Positions 36,987 to 46,833 of a DNA stretch of 64,000 nucleotides are shown in pieces (the stretch's first letter is position 1; each line of letters opens with the position of its first letter). The stretch is from Puniceicoccales bacterium Verruco_01. Its GTDB lineage: Bacteria > Verrucomicrobiota > Verrucomicrobiia > Opitutales > Oceanipulchritudinaceae. The notes under the pieces were generated by a model that did not search any database, was not told the origin of the DNA, and was given only the letters and a program-made list of their open reading frames with translations. Both the position numbers and the translations under genes were made by a program. The DNA lies in the NCBI GenBank assembly GCA_001604565.1, contig LVBV01000022.1, positions 29,359-93,358 on the forward strand, written 5' to 3'.

Positions 36987-37418
36987 GCCTTCCTTCCTCG
37001 TGGGAGCCTTGAGCCGGAGGATCGGCTCCGGCAGCGGGGCGAGCTTGAAATCCCCGTGGGGCGAGCCTCCCGCAAAGACGATCGTCATCGTCCCCTCCGC
37101 GCCGAGAAGGCCGTTTTCGTCCCCCTTGAAGACGCGGAAGGAGTAGGTGAAGCTGCTGCGGCCCACCTTGACCGGCGCGAGGGCAATGGCAAAGGTCTCG
37201 CCGGGAGTGAACGGCGCGCGATAGTCGCACTTCACCGACACGCGCGGGAAACCCTGATAGCTGCCGTCGGCATTGCGCACAAAACTGTCGAAGCCGAGTG
37301 CCCGGAACCACGCGCCCTCCGCCCGCGTCACCCATCGCAGTACGTTGGCGAAGAAGACGACGCCCCCGGCGTCCGTATCGGCAAAATCAACCCGGTCGTG
37401 AAAAATGAAGTCGTTCAT
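36981..37418 (-). CDS. Acyl-CoA thioesterase (hotdog fold, 4-hydroxybenzoyl-CoA thioesterase-like)
   Basis: A 145-residue hotdog-fold protein with the N-terminal family motif FHDRVDFADTDAGGVVFFANVLRW; the Asp in FADTDAG is the probable catalytic residue. It hydrolyses acyl-CoA esters; the chain is not predictable. It differs clearly from the other thioesterase at 11181. The TAG stop codon lies within the right arm of the fold-back element. It is 14 bp after the nucleoside phosphorylase gene, so both are probably one transcription unit. Confidence 0.85.
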   Translation of the reverse strand: MNDFIFHDRVDFADTDAGGVVFFANVLRWVTRAEGAWFRALGFDSFVRNADGSYQGFPRVSVKCDYRAPFTPGETFAIALAPVKVGRSSFTYSFRVFKGDENGLLGAEGTMTIVFAGGSPHGDFKLAPLPEPILRLKAPTRKEGE

Positions 37419-37432
37419 GGGATAAGTCGTTT

Positions 37433-38179
37433 TCAGAGTCCCAGGAGTTCCAGCGCCTTTTGGGCGCAGTCGCTTAGGACGCTTGAGGCAAAGTCGTTCA
37501 TTTCCTCGCCCTTGCCCAGTGCGTTGGAGGAGCCTTTCACGGCAATGTATTCCAGCTTTCCCGTGGGGTCGAAGCGCGGGGCGAAGTAGTAGAAGGGAGC
37601 GACCTCCATGTCGATGAGGTCTGCCTGATCGCGAATCGCGCGGTATTTTGTGCGGAAGGGGCCCTGACAGGCGCGGAAGGACGCATCCAGAACGCGGTCG
37701 GAATAGCCGTAGAAGAAGTCGCTGGAGGCGATGGTGTTCGTAGGTGAACCCTCCGGCAGGTTCCAGCGGGGCAGGGCGGGCTCAAGGCCCAGCTCGCCGT
37801 CGAGGCCGCTGCCGCAAGCCCAGGCTTTTGCGATCGGCAGCGCCCGTCCCGGCAGGGAGATGTCGCCGTGGGAGGTGCCCGCCGTGCCGATGAGGACCGC
37901 CTGCCGCAGCACGCCCGGGGTCAGGATCTCCCAGAGGAGCGGTTCCACCGTGCCCGTGCCGATTCCGGCGAGGACGAGGGTGAAGTCGGCATAGCGCCAG
38001 AAGGCATAGGTGCGGTAGCGCCCGCTCGCCAGAACCGGGCCGCAGCGTCCTGCGAAGGCGGCGTGCAGGTCCGTCTCCACCTCGCCGCAGCAGAGGATGG
38101 CGCGGCCACTCGTCAGGTCGCGCGGAAGAATGTGTGTCACCGGGCAGGAGGCGAAGATTTGGAGGGAGGAATCGCTCAT
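37433..38179 (-). CDS. Nucleoside phosphorylase/nucleosidase-like protein (PNP_UDP_1 family)
   Basis: A 248-residue protein with the fold signatures of purine nucleoside phosphorylase and MTA/SAH nucleosidase: a Gly-rich strand VLAGIGTGTVEPLLWE, VLIGTAGTSHGDISLPG, the ribose/base pocket ADLIDMEVAPFYYFA and VKGSSNALG where many family members have a Ser-Asp pair. The last motif with Asn rather than Asp leaves open whether it works on adenine or on other nucleosides; futalosine-type activity cannot be excluded. ATG 38179 (MSDSSLQIF) is used. It is in line with the downstream thioesterase gene. Confidence 0.78.
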   Translation of the reverse strand: MSDSSLQIFASCPVTHILPRDLTSGRAILCCGEVETDLHAAFAGRCGPVLASGRYRTYAFWRYADFTLVLAGIGTGTVEPLLWEILTPGVLRQAVLIGTAGTSHGDISLPGRALPIAKAWACGSGLDGELGLEPALPRWNLPEGSPTNTIASSDFFYGYSDRVLDASFRACQGPFRTKYRAIRDQADLIDMEVAPFYYFAPRFDPTGKLEYIAVKGSSNALGKGEEMNDFASSVLSDCAQKALELLGL

Positions 38180-38216
38180 GCCGCAAGAGACTGGAGGTTT
38201 GCCGCCCCCGGTCAAC

Positions 38217-38879
38217 TCATTCGGAATCCACGCTCTTGCGGATTCGCTCGGCCAGCTTTTTGCCGACGAAAACCTCGTGCTCGCAGAAGCGCGGCGCGTG
38301 GGTCGAGGCCGCGAGGATCACCAGGGCGGGTAACAGAAGCAGGAAACGGGGAATGCCAATGTCCGCAAAGCAGACCGAGACGCTGCTCTCTGAGGGCACC
38401 ACCGCCAGGGCAAGGCCCAGTCCCAGCGCGAAGGTGAGGTCGCACACATGGACGAAGCGCATGTGGGAAGCCTCGTGATCCTTGAACTCCTGATACAGGG
38501 TCTGGTCGTTGGTGAGGAGCGCGTACTCCAAAAGCGAGTATTCGTTCACGCTGTACTCGCGGTAGGAGGCGTCTCTCCCTTCGCGCAGTCTGCGGATGCC
38601 GGGAATACGCAGGACCAGTGAGTAGGTGAGGTCGCAGAGAAAATGCCGCGCCCTGATCGCAAGCATGTAGAAAATGGGGAACAGACAGATGAAAAGGACA
38701 AGGCTACCGAGGGGGAATTTCTCGTAAAGCTCCTTGAGACCCATGCGGCAGAGGGGTTCCCCGAAGACGGCGGCGTAGTACACGTCCAGCGTCATGAAGA
38801 TGAGCAGCAGAAGAAGGACGTATTTGACATCCAGCAGCGATTCGAGCTGCCGTGCGGTTTCCGATGCGGATTCTTCCAC
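38217..38879 (-). CDS. Integral membrane protein of unknown function
   Basis: I do not recognise this 220-residue protein. Four hydrophobic segments are visible: about 19-40 (YVLLLLLIFMTLDVYYAAVF), 55-75 (PLGSLVLFICLFPIFYMLAI), 145-163 (DLTFALGLGLALAVV) and 176-193 (FLLLLPALVILAAS). Between the second and third lies a charged cytoplasmic-looking loop with REYSVNEYSLLEYALLTND, and the C-terminus is polar. It follows the GT2 gene by 27 bp in the same direction and may be linked to envelope assembly, which is only context. Confidence 0.6.
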   Translation of the reverse strand: MEESASETARQLESLLDVKYVLLLLLIFMTLDVYYAAVFGEPLCRMGLKELYEKFPLGSLVLFICLFPIFYMLAIRARHFLCDLTYSLVLRIPGIRRLREGRDASYREYSVNEYSLLEYALLTNDQTLYQEFKDHEASHMRFVHVCDLTFALGLGLALAVVPSESSVSVCFADIGIPRFLLLLPALVILAASTHAPRFCEHEVFVGKKLAERIRKSVDSE

Positions 38880-38906
38880 GGCTGGAAAGGGATGAGGGTT
38901 GGGGAA

Positions 38907-39728
38907 TCAGGCGGACGGGCGCGGGCCCTTCACGATGCCGTTCTCGGTCCAGGTGCGGCCCGTACGCCGGTTCTCGCGGCGGATGACAAGGTTTTTGTCC
39001 TGAATCTCGCGGTGGCGGTAGCCGTGGCCGTGATCGAGGTGGACGCAGATCGCCAGATGCCTCACCTGAACCGGCTTGATGCCGAGGTTCACGAGGCGCT
39101 CGCCATGCTCGCGATCTTCGCCCCCGTAGCCCATGACCTCGTTGAAGCCGTTGACCGCGACGATGTCTTTTTTCCAGCCCGAGGCGTTGTGGCCGTTCCA
39201 GGACGGGTTCGTGGGCGTGACGGAGTTGAAGAAACGGGCGAGCCGCCCTCTTGTGCGCAGTTTGAGGGGAACCTTCCGGAAGCCACACGCACGCAGCCAC
39301 GCGGGATCGAAGGGTTTTTGCGCAAAAACATCGTCGCGCGAGATGGCCTTGCTCGCCTCCAGCGGAAGTCGGCAGTATCCGCCGGAAACGAAGCGGCCAG
39401 GCGCGCGTTTGGCCAGATGTACCGCCACGAAGTCCGCCCGTGGGATGCAGTCGCCGTCGGAGAAAATAAGGTAATCGCCCGAGCTTTCCATGATCGCGCG
39501 GTTCATGATCGTGCACTTGCGGAAGCCGTCGTGCTCGTGCCGGACGTGCCGGATCGGGAAGGGGCTGTCCCCGCGCAGGCGTGCAATCAATTCATCCGTT
39601 CGGGAATCGGAACCGTCATCGGCGATGACGAGCTCGAAGTCCGTCACAGTCTGGGCCTGCCAGCCCCAAACCGCCTTTTCCAGCCAGGCCGGATTGTTGA
39701 AGGTCGTGATGATGACGCTGACGGACAT
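38907..39728 (-). CDS. Family 2 glycosyltransferase
   Basis: A 273-residue GT-A enzyme. The nucleotide-sugar domain starts with VSVIITTFNNPAWLEKAV, DDGS near 37-40 contacts the donor, and the metal-binding motif is DGD at 91-93 (LIFSDGDCIPR). The acceptor side contains GEDREHGERL, where ED is the usual catalytic pair. The sequence is most like polysaccharide or LPS glycosyltransferases with a single domain and no membrane segment. Its product probably belongs to surface glycans. It precedes the unknown membrane protein gene. Confidence 0.87.
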   Translation of the reverse strand: MSVSVIITTFNNPAWLEKAVWGWQAQTVTDFELVIADDGSDSRTDELIARLRGDSPFPIRHVRHEHDGFRKCTIMNRAIMESSGDYLIFSDGDCIPRADFVAVHLAKRAPGRFVSGGYCRLPLEASKAISRDDVFAQKPFDPAWLRACGFRKVPLKLRTRGRLARFFNSVTPTNPSWNGHNASGWKKDIVAVNGFNEVMGYGGEDREHGERLVNLGIKPVQVRHLAICVHLDHGHGYRHREIQDKNLVIRRENRRTGRTWTENGIVKGPRPSA

Positions 39729-39834
39729 CTTGCTTGTGCCAGTATCTCTTTACGGCAGGTTTTCCTCAAGAAGTTTTTGAACGCTCACGCATTTTTATGT
39801 TAATGCGTGGCAGCTCCTTGTGTAACAAACGCCG

Positions 39835-40128
39835 CTACTGTTTGCGGGCCACCTTGCTCACGTCGTCGGCGATGCGGAAGGTGACGATGATCATCTCCAT
39901 CCACACGCGGACGAGCATCGTGGCGAGCAGGCCGAAGATCGGTGCGACGACGATGGCGCCAAGCCCCGCCAGAAAGCCGTTGGCAAAGCCCATCCCGATG
40001 ATGCAGAGCATCCCGATCGCGATGCCGACAAGGTTCAGGATGAAGATGAACTTCACGAGCTTGATCGTGATGAAGCTGGAGAAGGAGAAGTCGAACAGCG
40101 CAGCGAAGAAACCTTTGGGATCGTCCAT
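39835..40128 (-). CDS. DUF4282 domain small membrane protein
   Basis: A 97-residue protein with two membrane helices (about 20-43, FIFILNLVGIAIGMLCIIGMG, and 52-74). The start MDDPKGFFAALFDFSFSSFIT and the stretch LVRVWMEMIIVTFRIADD match the DUF4282 family, whose function is not known. It is encoded alone, divergent from metY. Length fits the family. Confidence 0.75.
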   Translation of the reverse strand: MDDPKGFFAALFDFSFSSFITIKLVKFIFILNLVGIAIGMLCIIGMGFANGFLAGLGAIVVAPIFGLLATMLVRVWMEMIIVTFRIADDVSKVARKQ

Positions 40129-40262
40129 GGGAGTGTCGGGTTAGTGTTCGGGCCGTGGAATGAATGACGGCCACGAGCCTCATTTTTTGATTGGAAACGC
40201 GTCCGCGCAAGATTTCTCTTGCGCATTATCATACTTGTTCAATTTTTCTTCGAGAATATTAG

Positions 40263-40291
40263 TTGACTAAGTTGCCCAATATACATTTGAT
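40263..40291 (+). promoter_or_regulatory. Candidate promoter for metY
   Basis: TTGACT at 40263-40268 and TTTGAT at 40286-40291 are 17 bases apart in an AT-rich stretch, 68 bp before the metY start. The match is moderate. I saw no SAM-riboswitch pattern here. Confidence 0.3.
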
Positions 40292-40358
40292 AAATCGCAC
40301 GGTCCGGTTGCAAGGGTGCGGAATCGGCGTAATTTCATTTTCAACAGGAGAGTACACA

Positions 40359-41663
40359 GTGAGCCACAAACAAGGACAGGGAACGTTGGCGGTGCACGCG
40401 GGGCAGGTGGTGGATCCCACCACGACCTCGCGCGCGGTGCCGATCTATCAGACAACGAGCTACGTGTTCGATTCGACCGAGCGCGGGGCCAATCTTTTCG
40501 CCCTCAAGGAGCTGGGCAACATCTACACCCGCCTGATGAATCCGACGACCGACGTCCTTGAAAAGCGCATTGCGGCGCTTGAGGGCGGCACGGCGGCGGT
40601 CGCTTTTGCAAGCGGCAGTTCGGCCATCACCGCTGCGATCCTCAACCTTGCGAAGGCGGGGGATCACATCGTGTCGGTTTCGCAGCTCTACGGCGGGACG
40701 TACAACCTCTTCCACAACACCCTCCCGAATCTCGGGATCGAGGTGACCTTCGTGGATGCGGACGATCCGCAGGCCTTCGACCGTGCGGTGAAGCCGAACA
40801 CGAGGGCGTTTTACGGCGAGAGTCAGGGCAATCCGCGCCTGAATATCTTCCCGTACGACGAGGTGGTGCCGATCGCAAAGCGGCACGGCATCCCGCTTGT
40901 CATCGACAACACGGCCCTGACGCCGTACCTGCACCGTCCCTTCGACCACGGCGCGAACGTCGTCGTGCACAGCCTGACCAAGTTCATCGGCGGGCACGGG
41001 ACTAGCCTCGGCGGCATCATCGTGGACGGCGGCAACTTCGACTGGGGCGCGGGCCGTCACCCGCTCTACACGCAGCCGGATCCGAGCTACCACGGCCTCG
41101 TCTTCTGGGACGCCTTCAAGAGCTTCCCGCCGGCGGGCGGGGCGAATGTCGCCTTCGCCTTCCGCGTGAGGACGACGCTCCTGCGCGACACCGGGGCGGC
41201 GATCTCGCCCTTCAACTCCTTCCTCATCCTTCTGGGGGCGGAGACGCTGCACCTGCGTCTGGAGCGGCACAGCTCCAACGCCCTGAAGGTGGCGCAGTTC
41301 CTTGAGAAGCACCCGAAGGTGGCGTGGGTCAACTATCCGGGCCTGCCCTCCAGCCCCGCTTACGACGCGGCGAAGAAGTACGTCCTGCACGGTTCCGGCG
41401 GCGCGCTCGTGGGCTTCGGCGTCCGTGGAGGCATTGCCGAGGGCCGCAAGGTGATCGACGCCCTCAAGCTCTTCAGCCACCTCGCCAACATCGGCGACGC
41501 CAAGAGTCTGGCCATTCATCCGGCCTCCACCACGCACAGCCAGCTGGAGGGCGAGGCGCTCCTTTCCACGGGCGTCACGCCGGACTTCATCCGCCTCTCG
41601 GTCGGCATCGAGGACGTGGAGGACATCATCGCGGACCTCGATCAGGCCCTCGCGCAGGTGTAG
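40359..41663 (+). CDS. metY: O-acetylhomoserine aminocarboxypropyltransferase/sulfhydrylase
   Basis: A 434-residue PLP enzyme that makes homocysteine (or methionine) from O-acetylhomoserine and sulfide. Characteristic motifs are [48 protein letters not shown] and the PLP lysine region [18 protein letters not shown], plus [20 protein letters not shown] near the C-terminus. The start is GTG 40359, supported by AGGAG eight bases upstream (40346-40350) and by the family N-terminus [15 protein letters not shown]; no ATG is available. A terminator follows. It is transcribed alone. Confidence 0.93.
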   Translation: MSHKQGQGTLAVHAGQVVDPTTTSRAVPIYQTTSYVFDSTERGANLFALKELGNIYTRLMNPTTDVLEKRIAALEGGTAAVAFASGSSAITAAILNLAKAGDHIVSVSQLYGGTYNLFHNTLPNLGIEVTFVDADDPQAFDRAVKPNTRAFYGESQGNPRLNIFPYDEVVPIAKRHGIPLVIDNTALTPYLHRPFDHGANVVVHSLTKFIGGHGTSLGGIIVDGGNFDWGAGRHPLYTQPDPSYHGLVFWDAFKSFPPAGGANVAFAFRVRTTLLRDTGAAISPFNSFLILLGAETLHLRLERHSSNALKVAQFLEKHPKVAWVNYPGLPSSPAYDAAKKYVLHGSGGALVGFGVRGGIAEGRKVIDALKLFSHLANIGDAKSLAIHPASTTHSQLEGEALLSTGVTPDFIRLSVGIEDVEDIIADLDQALAQV

Positions 41664-41687
41664 GGCGGTGCTCGTTTCTTCTTTCGG

Positions 41688-41721
41688 GAGCGCCGGGGGG
41701 TTCCTCCGGCGCTTCTTTTTT
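41688..41721 (+). terminator. Rho-independent terminator after metY
   Basis: An 8-bp GC-rich stem (AGCGCCGG at 41689-41696, CCGGCGCT at 41706-41713) with a 9-base loop is followed by TCTTTTTT. It lies 25 bp after the metY stop. Confidence 0.88.
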
Positions 41722-41765
41722 GCGTGTGTTTGGAATTGGAGTGGTGCCGCCGGACTGGCAATATT

Positions 41766-43475
41766 ATGGACGTGAGCGCCTCACCCGATCCCGTGCCCGA
41801 GTCCCTGCGTCCGTTTTGCGCCTCTCCGCGCCGCGAGTGGTTCTTCCTTTTGCTCATCGCGCTGGCCACGCTCCTGCCGGGGACGTGGCTCATGCCGCTG
41901 CTCGACCGCGACGAGCCGCGTTTTTCCCGCGCGACGGTGGAGATGGAGGAGGGCGGCGACTGGCTCGTCCCGCACTTCAACGGCGACTACCGCTTCGACA
42001 AGCCGCCGCTCACCTACTGGGCGATGCACGCGGGCTATTCGGTCTTCGGCCACGACGAATTCGGAGCGCGGGTGCACTCGGTGGCTGCGTCGTTGATTGT
42101 CGCGGCGATCCTCTTTGCCTTCGCCCGAGAGTTGTACGGGGCGCGGACGGGTTTCTGGGCGGCGGCGGGCTTTCTCACGCTGTTCCAGGTATGGCAGCAC
42201 GGGCGCCTCGCCGTGGCGGACATGCCGATGGTGGCGGCGGTGACGGCGGCGCACTGGGCGCTCTGGAAGCTCCTTGCCGGCGAGGAACGCAAGAGATGGG
42301 GCCTCTGGTTCTGGGTCCTCTGGGGAAGTCTCGCCCTCGGGTTCTTCGCCAAGGGACCGATCGCCTTCTTCTGCCCGGCGATGACGCTGCTTTTTTTCCG
42401 CTGGGTTTTCTGGAGGCAGCCGCTGGGGTGGGGGAGGTTACAGATCCTGCCGGGTATCGCCCTCAGCCTGATTCCCGTCGCGGCGTGGGGGATTCCGGCG
42501 CTTTTCGCCACGCACGGGGAATTCTGGAGGGAGGGCATCGGCAAGCACGTCGTGGACCGGGGCCTCGGCGCCTTTGACGACCGTGTGACGATCCCGGTCC
42601 TCTTCTATCTTGTGACGGCACTTGTCAGCCTCTTCCCGTGGATGGGACGCGCGGGCTGCGCGTGGGAGGCCTTGCGCCATCCGCGAAGCGACATGAAGGC
42701 CGCGTTCCTTGCCTCGTGGGCGGTGGGGCCGTATCTCATCTTCGCCTTTTACGCCACGCAGCTGCCGCACTACGTCCTACCGGCTTTCCCGGCCCTCTGC
42801 ATCGCCTTCTTTGCGCAGGAGAGCTGCCGCGAAAGCCGCTGGGGACGGCGCTGGTTCCTTTTCTACCACGGCCTTTTCATCGCGATCATCCTCTTCCTTG
42901 CCTTCTGGCTCCTGTTCGGTCCGGTGATGGAACCGGTGCGGGGGATGATGCTGGGCTTTGTCGGCGTCCTCATGGGACTGGAATTCGTCGCCGTGAACTT
43001 CGAGACGCGCCAGTGGGTGCGTCTTGGCGCGGGGCTCGCAATGGTGGCCGCCGGGAGCTGGATCTCCGCGCACGGAATGCGCGAGGTCGCCCTCTCGCCG
43101 CGCATCGCCGCCGTCGCGACCGGCTGCGAGGGCAAATTCGCCGCCGTCGGTTACACGGAGCCGAGCCTTGTCTATTACGCGGGGCACAAGTGGGACATGT
43201 TCCCGGCCTCGCCAGAGGGCCTTGCGGAGGCGATTGCGGAAAAGCCGGAGATCCTCGTGGTCCTCCGCAGGCAGGCGAATACGGACCGCATGCTGGGCTT
43301 CTCCAAAAAAGAGCCGCGCGACACGCCGTACGCCCCCCTTGCGGAACACCTTGCCGGGAAAGGCTATGCGAGGATCGAACTGGCGGGCCTCAATATCGCG
43401 CGCTTTTCTTGGGCGGGTGTGGACGTGTACCGCAGGCTGGATTCCTTCCGGAGTCTCAAAAGCTCGGAGAAGTAA
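41766..43475 (+). CDS. Membrane glycosyltransferase of the ArnT/PMT (GT39/GT83) family
   Basis: A 569-residue polytopic enzyme with about ten to twelve helices. It transfers a sugar from a polyprenyl phosphate to lipid A or another acceptor at the periplasmic face. Visible signatures are the first-loop catalytic motif PLLDRDEPRFSRATVEM, WLVPHFNGDYRFDKPPLTYW and later GFFAKGPIAFFCP. The C-terminal 150 residues form a soluble domain. The family includes L-arabinose and other lipid A modifying enzymes; the donor cannot be named. ATG 41766 is chosen. It is convergent with the PAP2 gene, whose stop is directly adjacent (43475/43476). Confidence 0.87.
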   Translation: MDVSASPDPVPESLRPFCASPRREWFFLLLIALATLLPGTWLMPLLDRDEPRFSRATVEMEEGGDWLVPHFNGDYRFDKPPLTYWAMHAGYSVFGHDEFGARVHSVAASLIVAAILFAFARELYGARTGFWAAAGFLTLFQVWQHGRLAVADMPMVAAVTAAHWALWKLLAGEERKRWGLWFWVLWGSLALGFFAKGPIAFFCPAMTLLFFRWVFWRQPLGWGRLQILPGIALSLIPVAAWGIPALFATHGEFWREGIGKHVVDRGLGAFDDRVTIPVLFYLVTALVSLFPWMGRAGCAWEALRHPRSDMKAAFLASWAVGPYLIFAFYATQLPHYVLPAFPALCIAFFAQESCRESRWGRRWFLFYHGLFIAIILFLAFWLLFGPVMEPVRGMMLGFVGVLMGLEFVAVNFETRQWVRLGAGLAMVAAGSWISAHGMREVALSPRIAAVATGCEGKFAAVGYTEPSLVYYAGHKWDMFPASPEGLAEAIAEKPEILVVLRRQANTDRMLGFSKKEPRDTPYAPLAEHLAGKGYARIELAGLNIARFSWAGVDVYRRLDSFRSLKSSEK

Positions 43476-44162
43476 TCACTCCTCCCGCATCCGCCGGAGC
43501 GCCACGGCGAGGGGCAGGGTGCAGAAGACTCCCCAGAAGGCTCCGCCGAGAACGTCCGCGGGGTAGTGTTGGTTGTCCTGTAAGCGCGCCCAGCCCATCG
43601 CACAAGCGTATCCGTAGGCGGGCAGCGCCGCCGGGGGCCAGAGGACGGCGACGAGCGTCGCGTCGGTAAAGGCCTCGCACGTGTGGGCCGAGGGGAAGCT
43701 GTTGTGGCGGCTCTTGACAGCGAAGCCGTGGAGCGCGCCGTCCTCGCCCGTGAAAGGCCGAGCCCGCCCGAAGCCAAGGTGCATGGCGTTCGCCGAAAGG
43801 CCCGCCACCGCCACCGCGAGGACGAGCGCGAGGGCCGCTCGCTTGAGGCGGAGGCTCTTTTTCGCGATGCCGAGGGCAAGGAGGGTCAGGAAAAGAAAGA
43901 GCGTCACATGCTCGGTCCGCCCCATGATGGAGAGGAACTTCCCCCACACCGCCGCGTCGAGAGCATCCGTCACCCGGATCGCCGAAAGAAGGCGAACGTC
44001 AAACTGCATGAGGGCCGTCACCGCAATCGCAGCGAGGACCAAGGCCACGAGCATCGGCTTTTTCCATGCGCGGCAATTTGCCCACGCGCCGGTAAACAGG
44101 CCGCGCGTCTCCTTGCCGAGCGAGCGGCAGGCCTCCTTCGCCACATTTGCAGGGTTTGCCAT
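43476..44162 (-). CDS. PAP2-family phosphatase
   Basis: A 228-residue membrane protein with the three PAP2 motifs: HLGFGRARP (128-136; the Lys of the usual KX6RP appears to be His128), SFPSAHT (155-161) and a third motif region ARLQDNQHYPADVLGG (192-207). Five to six helices. Such enzymes remove phosphate from lipid phosphates such as undecaprenyl pyrophosphate or lipid A, and the adjacent ArnT-like gene suggests an envelope role. It reads leftward and is convergent with that gene with no spacer. Confidence 0.85.
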   Translation of the reverse strand: MANPANVAKEACRSLGKETRGLFTGAWANCRAWKKPMLVALVLAAIAVTALMQFDVRLLSAIRVTDALDAAVWGKFLSIMGRTEHVTLFLFLTLLALGIAKKSLRLKRAALALVLAVAVAGLSANAMHLGFGRARPFTGEDGALHGFAVKSRHNSFPSAHTCEAFTDATLVAVLWPPAALPAYGYACAMGWARLQDNQHYPADVLGGAFWGVFCTLPLAVALRRMREE

Positions 44163-44295
44163 GCGCTTTTCTGATAATGGAAGCGAGCTCTTCTGGCAAA
44201 CGCGGAACGTGCGGAAACAAGTCCGATAGCAGGGAGGACTCTATTGTCTTGATTGCAGAGTATGGAATCGTATGTTCAAAATTCCCATCTCCACC

Positions 44296-44736
44296 ATGAA
44301 AACGACGAACCTCCTTCTTTCTGCGTCACTTGCACTTCCCCTGATGGTCTCCGGCGCGAGCGTGAAAACGGCGCCCTTGGGCGATTCCGGTTCCTGCCTG
44401 CGTCCCTGCGACTCCAACGTGACGATCGGTAAGAAACTGCCGGAAAAGACGCCTTCCTATGTCGAAGTGTACCCCGGTGCGGAGATCGCCTTCTCGGGCG
44501 TGGAGGAAAACGAAGGGATCGTGAACGGGAGCCTTTCTCTCAGCACCAACGACTCTTTTGAAAAAGTGGTGGCCTTCTATAAGGCCTCGTTGGAAAAGAG
44601 CGGAATCAAGCCCGTCTCCTCCTTCTCGTCAGACAACACGCAGATCCTCGCGGCGGACGACGGCGAGAAGGCCTACGGCGTTTCCATTAACGGAGGCGCG
44701 GACGGCACCGTAGTCACGATTGCCTTCAGAAAATAA
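44296..44736 (+). CDS. Small exported protein of unknown function
   Basis: A 146-residue protein with a signal peptide (MKTTNLLLSASLALPLMVSGA). The mature part has the pattern YPGAEIAFSGVEENEG, then a region SLSTNDSFEKVVAFYKASLEKSGIK and terminal strands AYGVSINGGADGTVVTIAF. This looks like a small alpha-beta domain found in several exported proteins, but I cannot name it. ATG 44296 is used; 44272 is an in-frame alternative that adds eight residues before the hydrophobic core. A bidirectional terminator separates it from argG. Confidence 0.65.
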   Translation: MKTTNLLLSASLALPLMVSGASVKTAPLGDSGSCLRPCDSNVTIGKKLPEKTPSYVEVYPGAEIAFSGVEENEGIVNGSLSLSTNDSFEKVVAFYKASLEKSGIKPVSSFSSDNTQILAADDGEKAYGVSINGGADGTVVTIAFRK

Positions 44737-44804
44737 TCCTTTGTTCCCCCGTGCGGAGAACGCTTCCGCACCGGTTGCCGGAGGCGCGGGCCCTGCCGAT
44801 GAAA

Positions 44805-44845
44805 TGAAAAACCCGGCGTGCCGCGATGGCGCGCCGGGTTTTTCA
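44805..44845. terminator. Bidirectional terminator between the exported protein gene and argG
   Basis: TGAAAAACCCGGCG (44805-44818) pairs with CGCCGGGTTTTTCA (44832-44845), a perfect 14-bp stem with T runs in both directions, between convergent genes. Confidence 0.92.
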
Positions 44846-44873
44846 TGCGTCCCGAGGATGGGGACGGGGAAGC

Positions 44874-46127
<1,254 letters not shown>

Positions 46128-46293
46128 GGTGTAAAGACGAATGCAGCCCCGGATTGTTTCGGGTACTTTTATCAGATTTATCCGTCACAGCGCGGATGTA
46201 AACAACCTCTTTCGTCAATTCTTCCTCAGGACGGGCGCCTCCCGTCCGATTTCAAGTATTGCGGAGCCTTTTCTTTCCGTCACTTTCCGATTC

Positions 46294-46815
46294 ATGAAGG
46301 CGAGAATTTCGATCCTGATCCTTCTTTTGCCGCTGGCCTTTCTTGCGGCGGGCTGCGGCGAATCCTCGCGCGAGGCCGTGCAAAAGCGCGTGGAGATGGT
46401 CCGCACGGCGTCGAATCCCGCGTATTTGGAAAAAGCGGCGCTTTCCGACAAATCGCCCGCCGTGCGTCAGGCGGCGGTGGAGCGGATTTTCGACCAGGAG
46501 TTGATCGAGAAGATTCTCGCGCAGGATGACGACATGGGGGTGCGCATGGCGGCCCTCAAGCGGGTGCGCAGCCCCGAGGCGGTTGCCCGCGCGGCCACGG
46601 GGGACAAGAGCCGGTACGTGCGCCTCGCCGCCGTTTCGCTCCTTTCCGACCAGAGGACACTCGCCGAGGTGGCCCTCACCGACAAGGACCGTCTCGTCCG
46701 CATCACGGCGCTCGGCTCCATCATGGACGCCAACACGGTGCGCAAGGTCATGGCCTCCGACAAGGACGCCCGCGTGCGCGCGGCGGCGGAAAAACGTCTC
46801 AACACGCTCCGCTAG
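46294..46815 (+). CDS. Lipoprotein with HEAT-like repeats
   Basis: A 173-residue lipoprotein: signal sequence MKARISILILLLPLAF followed by the lipobox LAAGC with the lipidated Cys21. The mature part consists of repeated helical pairs, for example ALSDKSPAVRQAAVERI, DMGVRMAALKRV and DKDARVRAAAEKRL, characteristic of PBS/HEAT-like repeats, about five units. It likely binds another protein; no function is known. It is divergent from argG (166 bp) and convergent with the MscS-like gene (18 bp). Confidence 0.77.
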   Translation: MKARISILILLLPLAFLAAGCGESSREAVQKRVEMVRTASNPAYLEKAALSDKSPAVRQAAVERIFDQELIEKILAQDDDMGVRMAALKRVRSPEAVARAATGDKSRYVRLAAVSLLSDQRTLAEVALTDKDRLVRITALGSIMDANTVRKVMASDKDARVRAAAEKRLNTLR

Positions 46816-46833
46816 AGGCGGTTCGGGAGCTTG

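Noticed and set aside
40129..40358. Possible SAM riboswitch upstream of metY
   Set aside because: No recognisable SAM-I, SAM-II or SAH pattern; the only clear hairpin is the 8-bp GCGCAAGA/TCTTGCGC at 40205-40224, which is too simple to assign.
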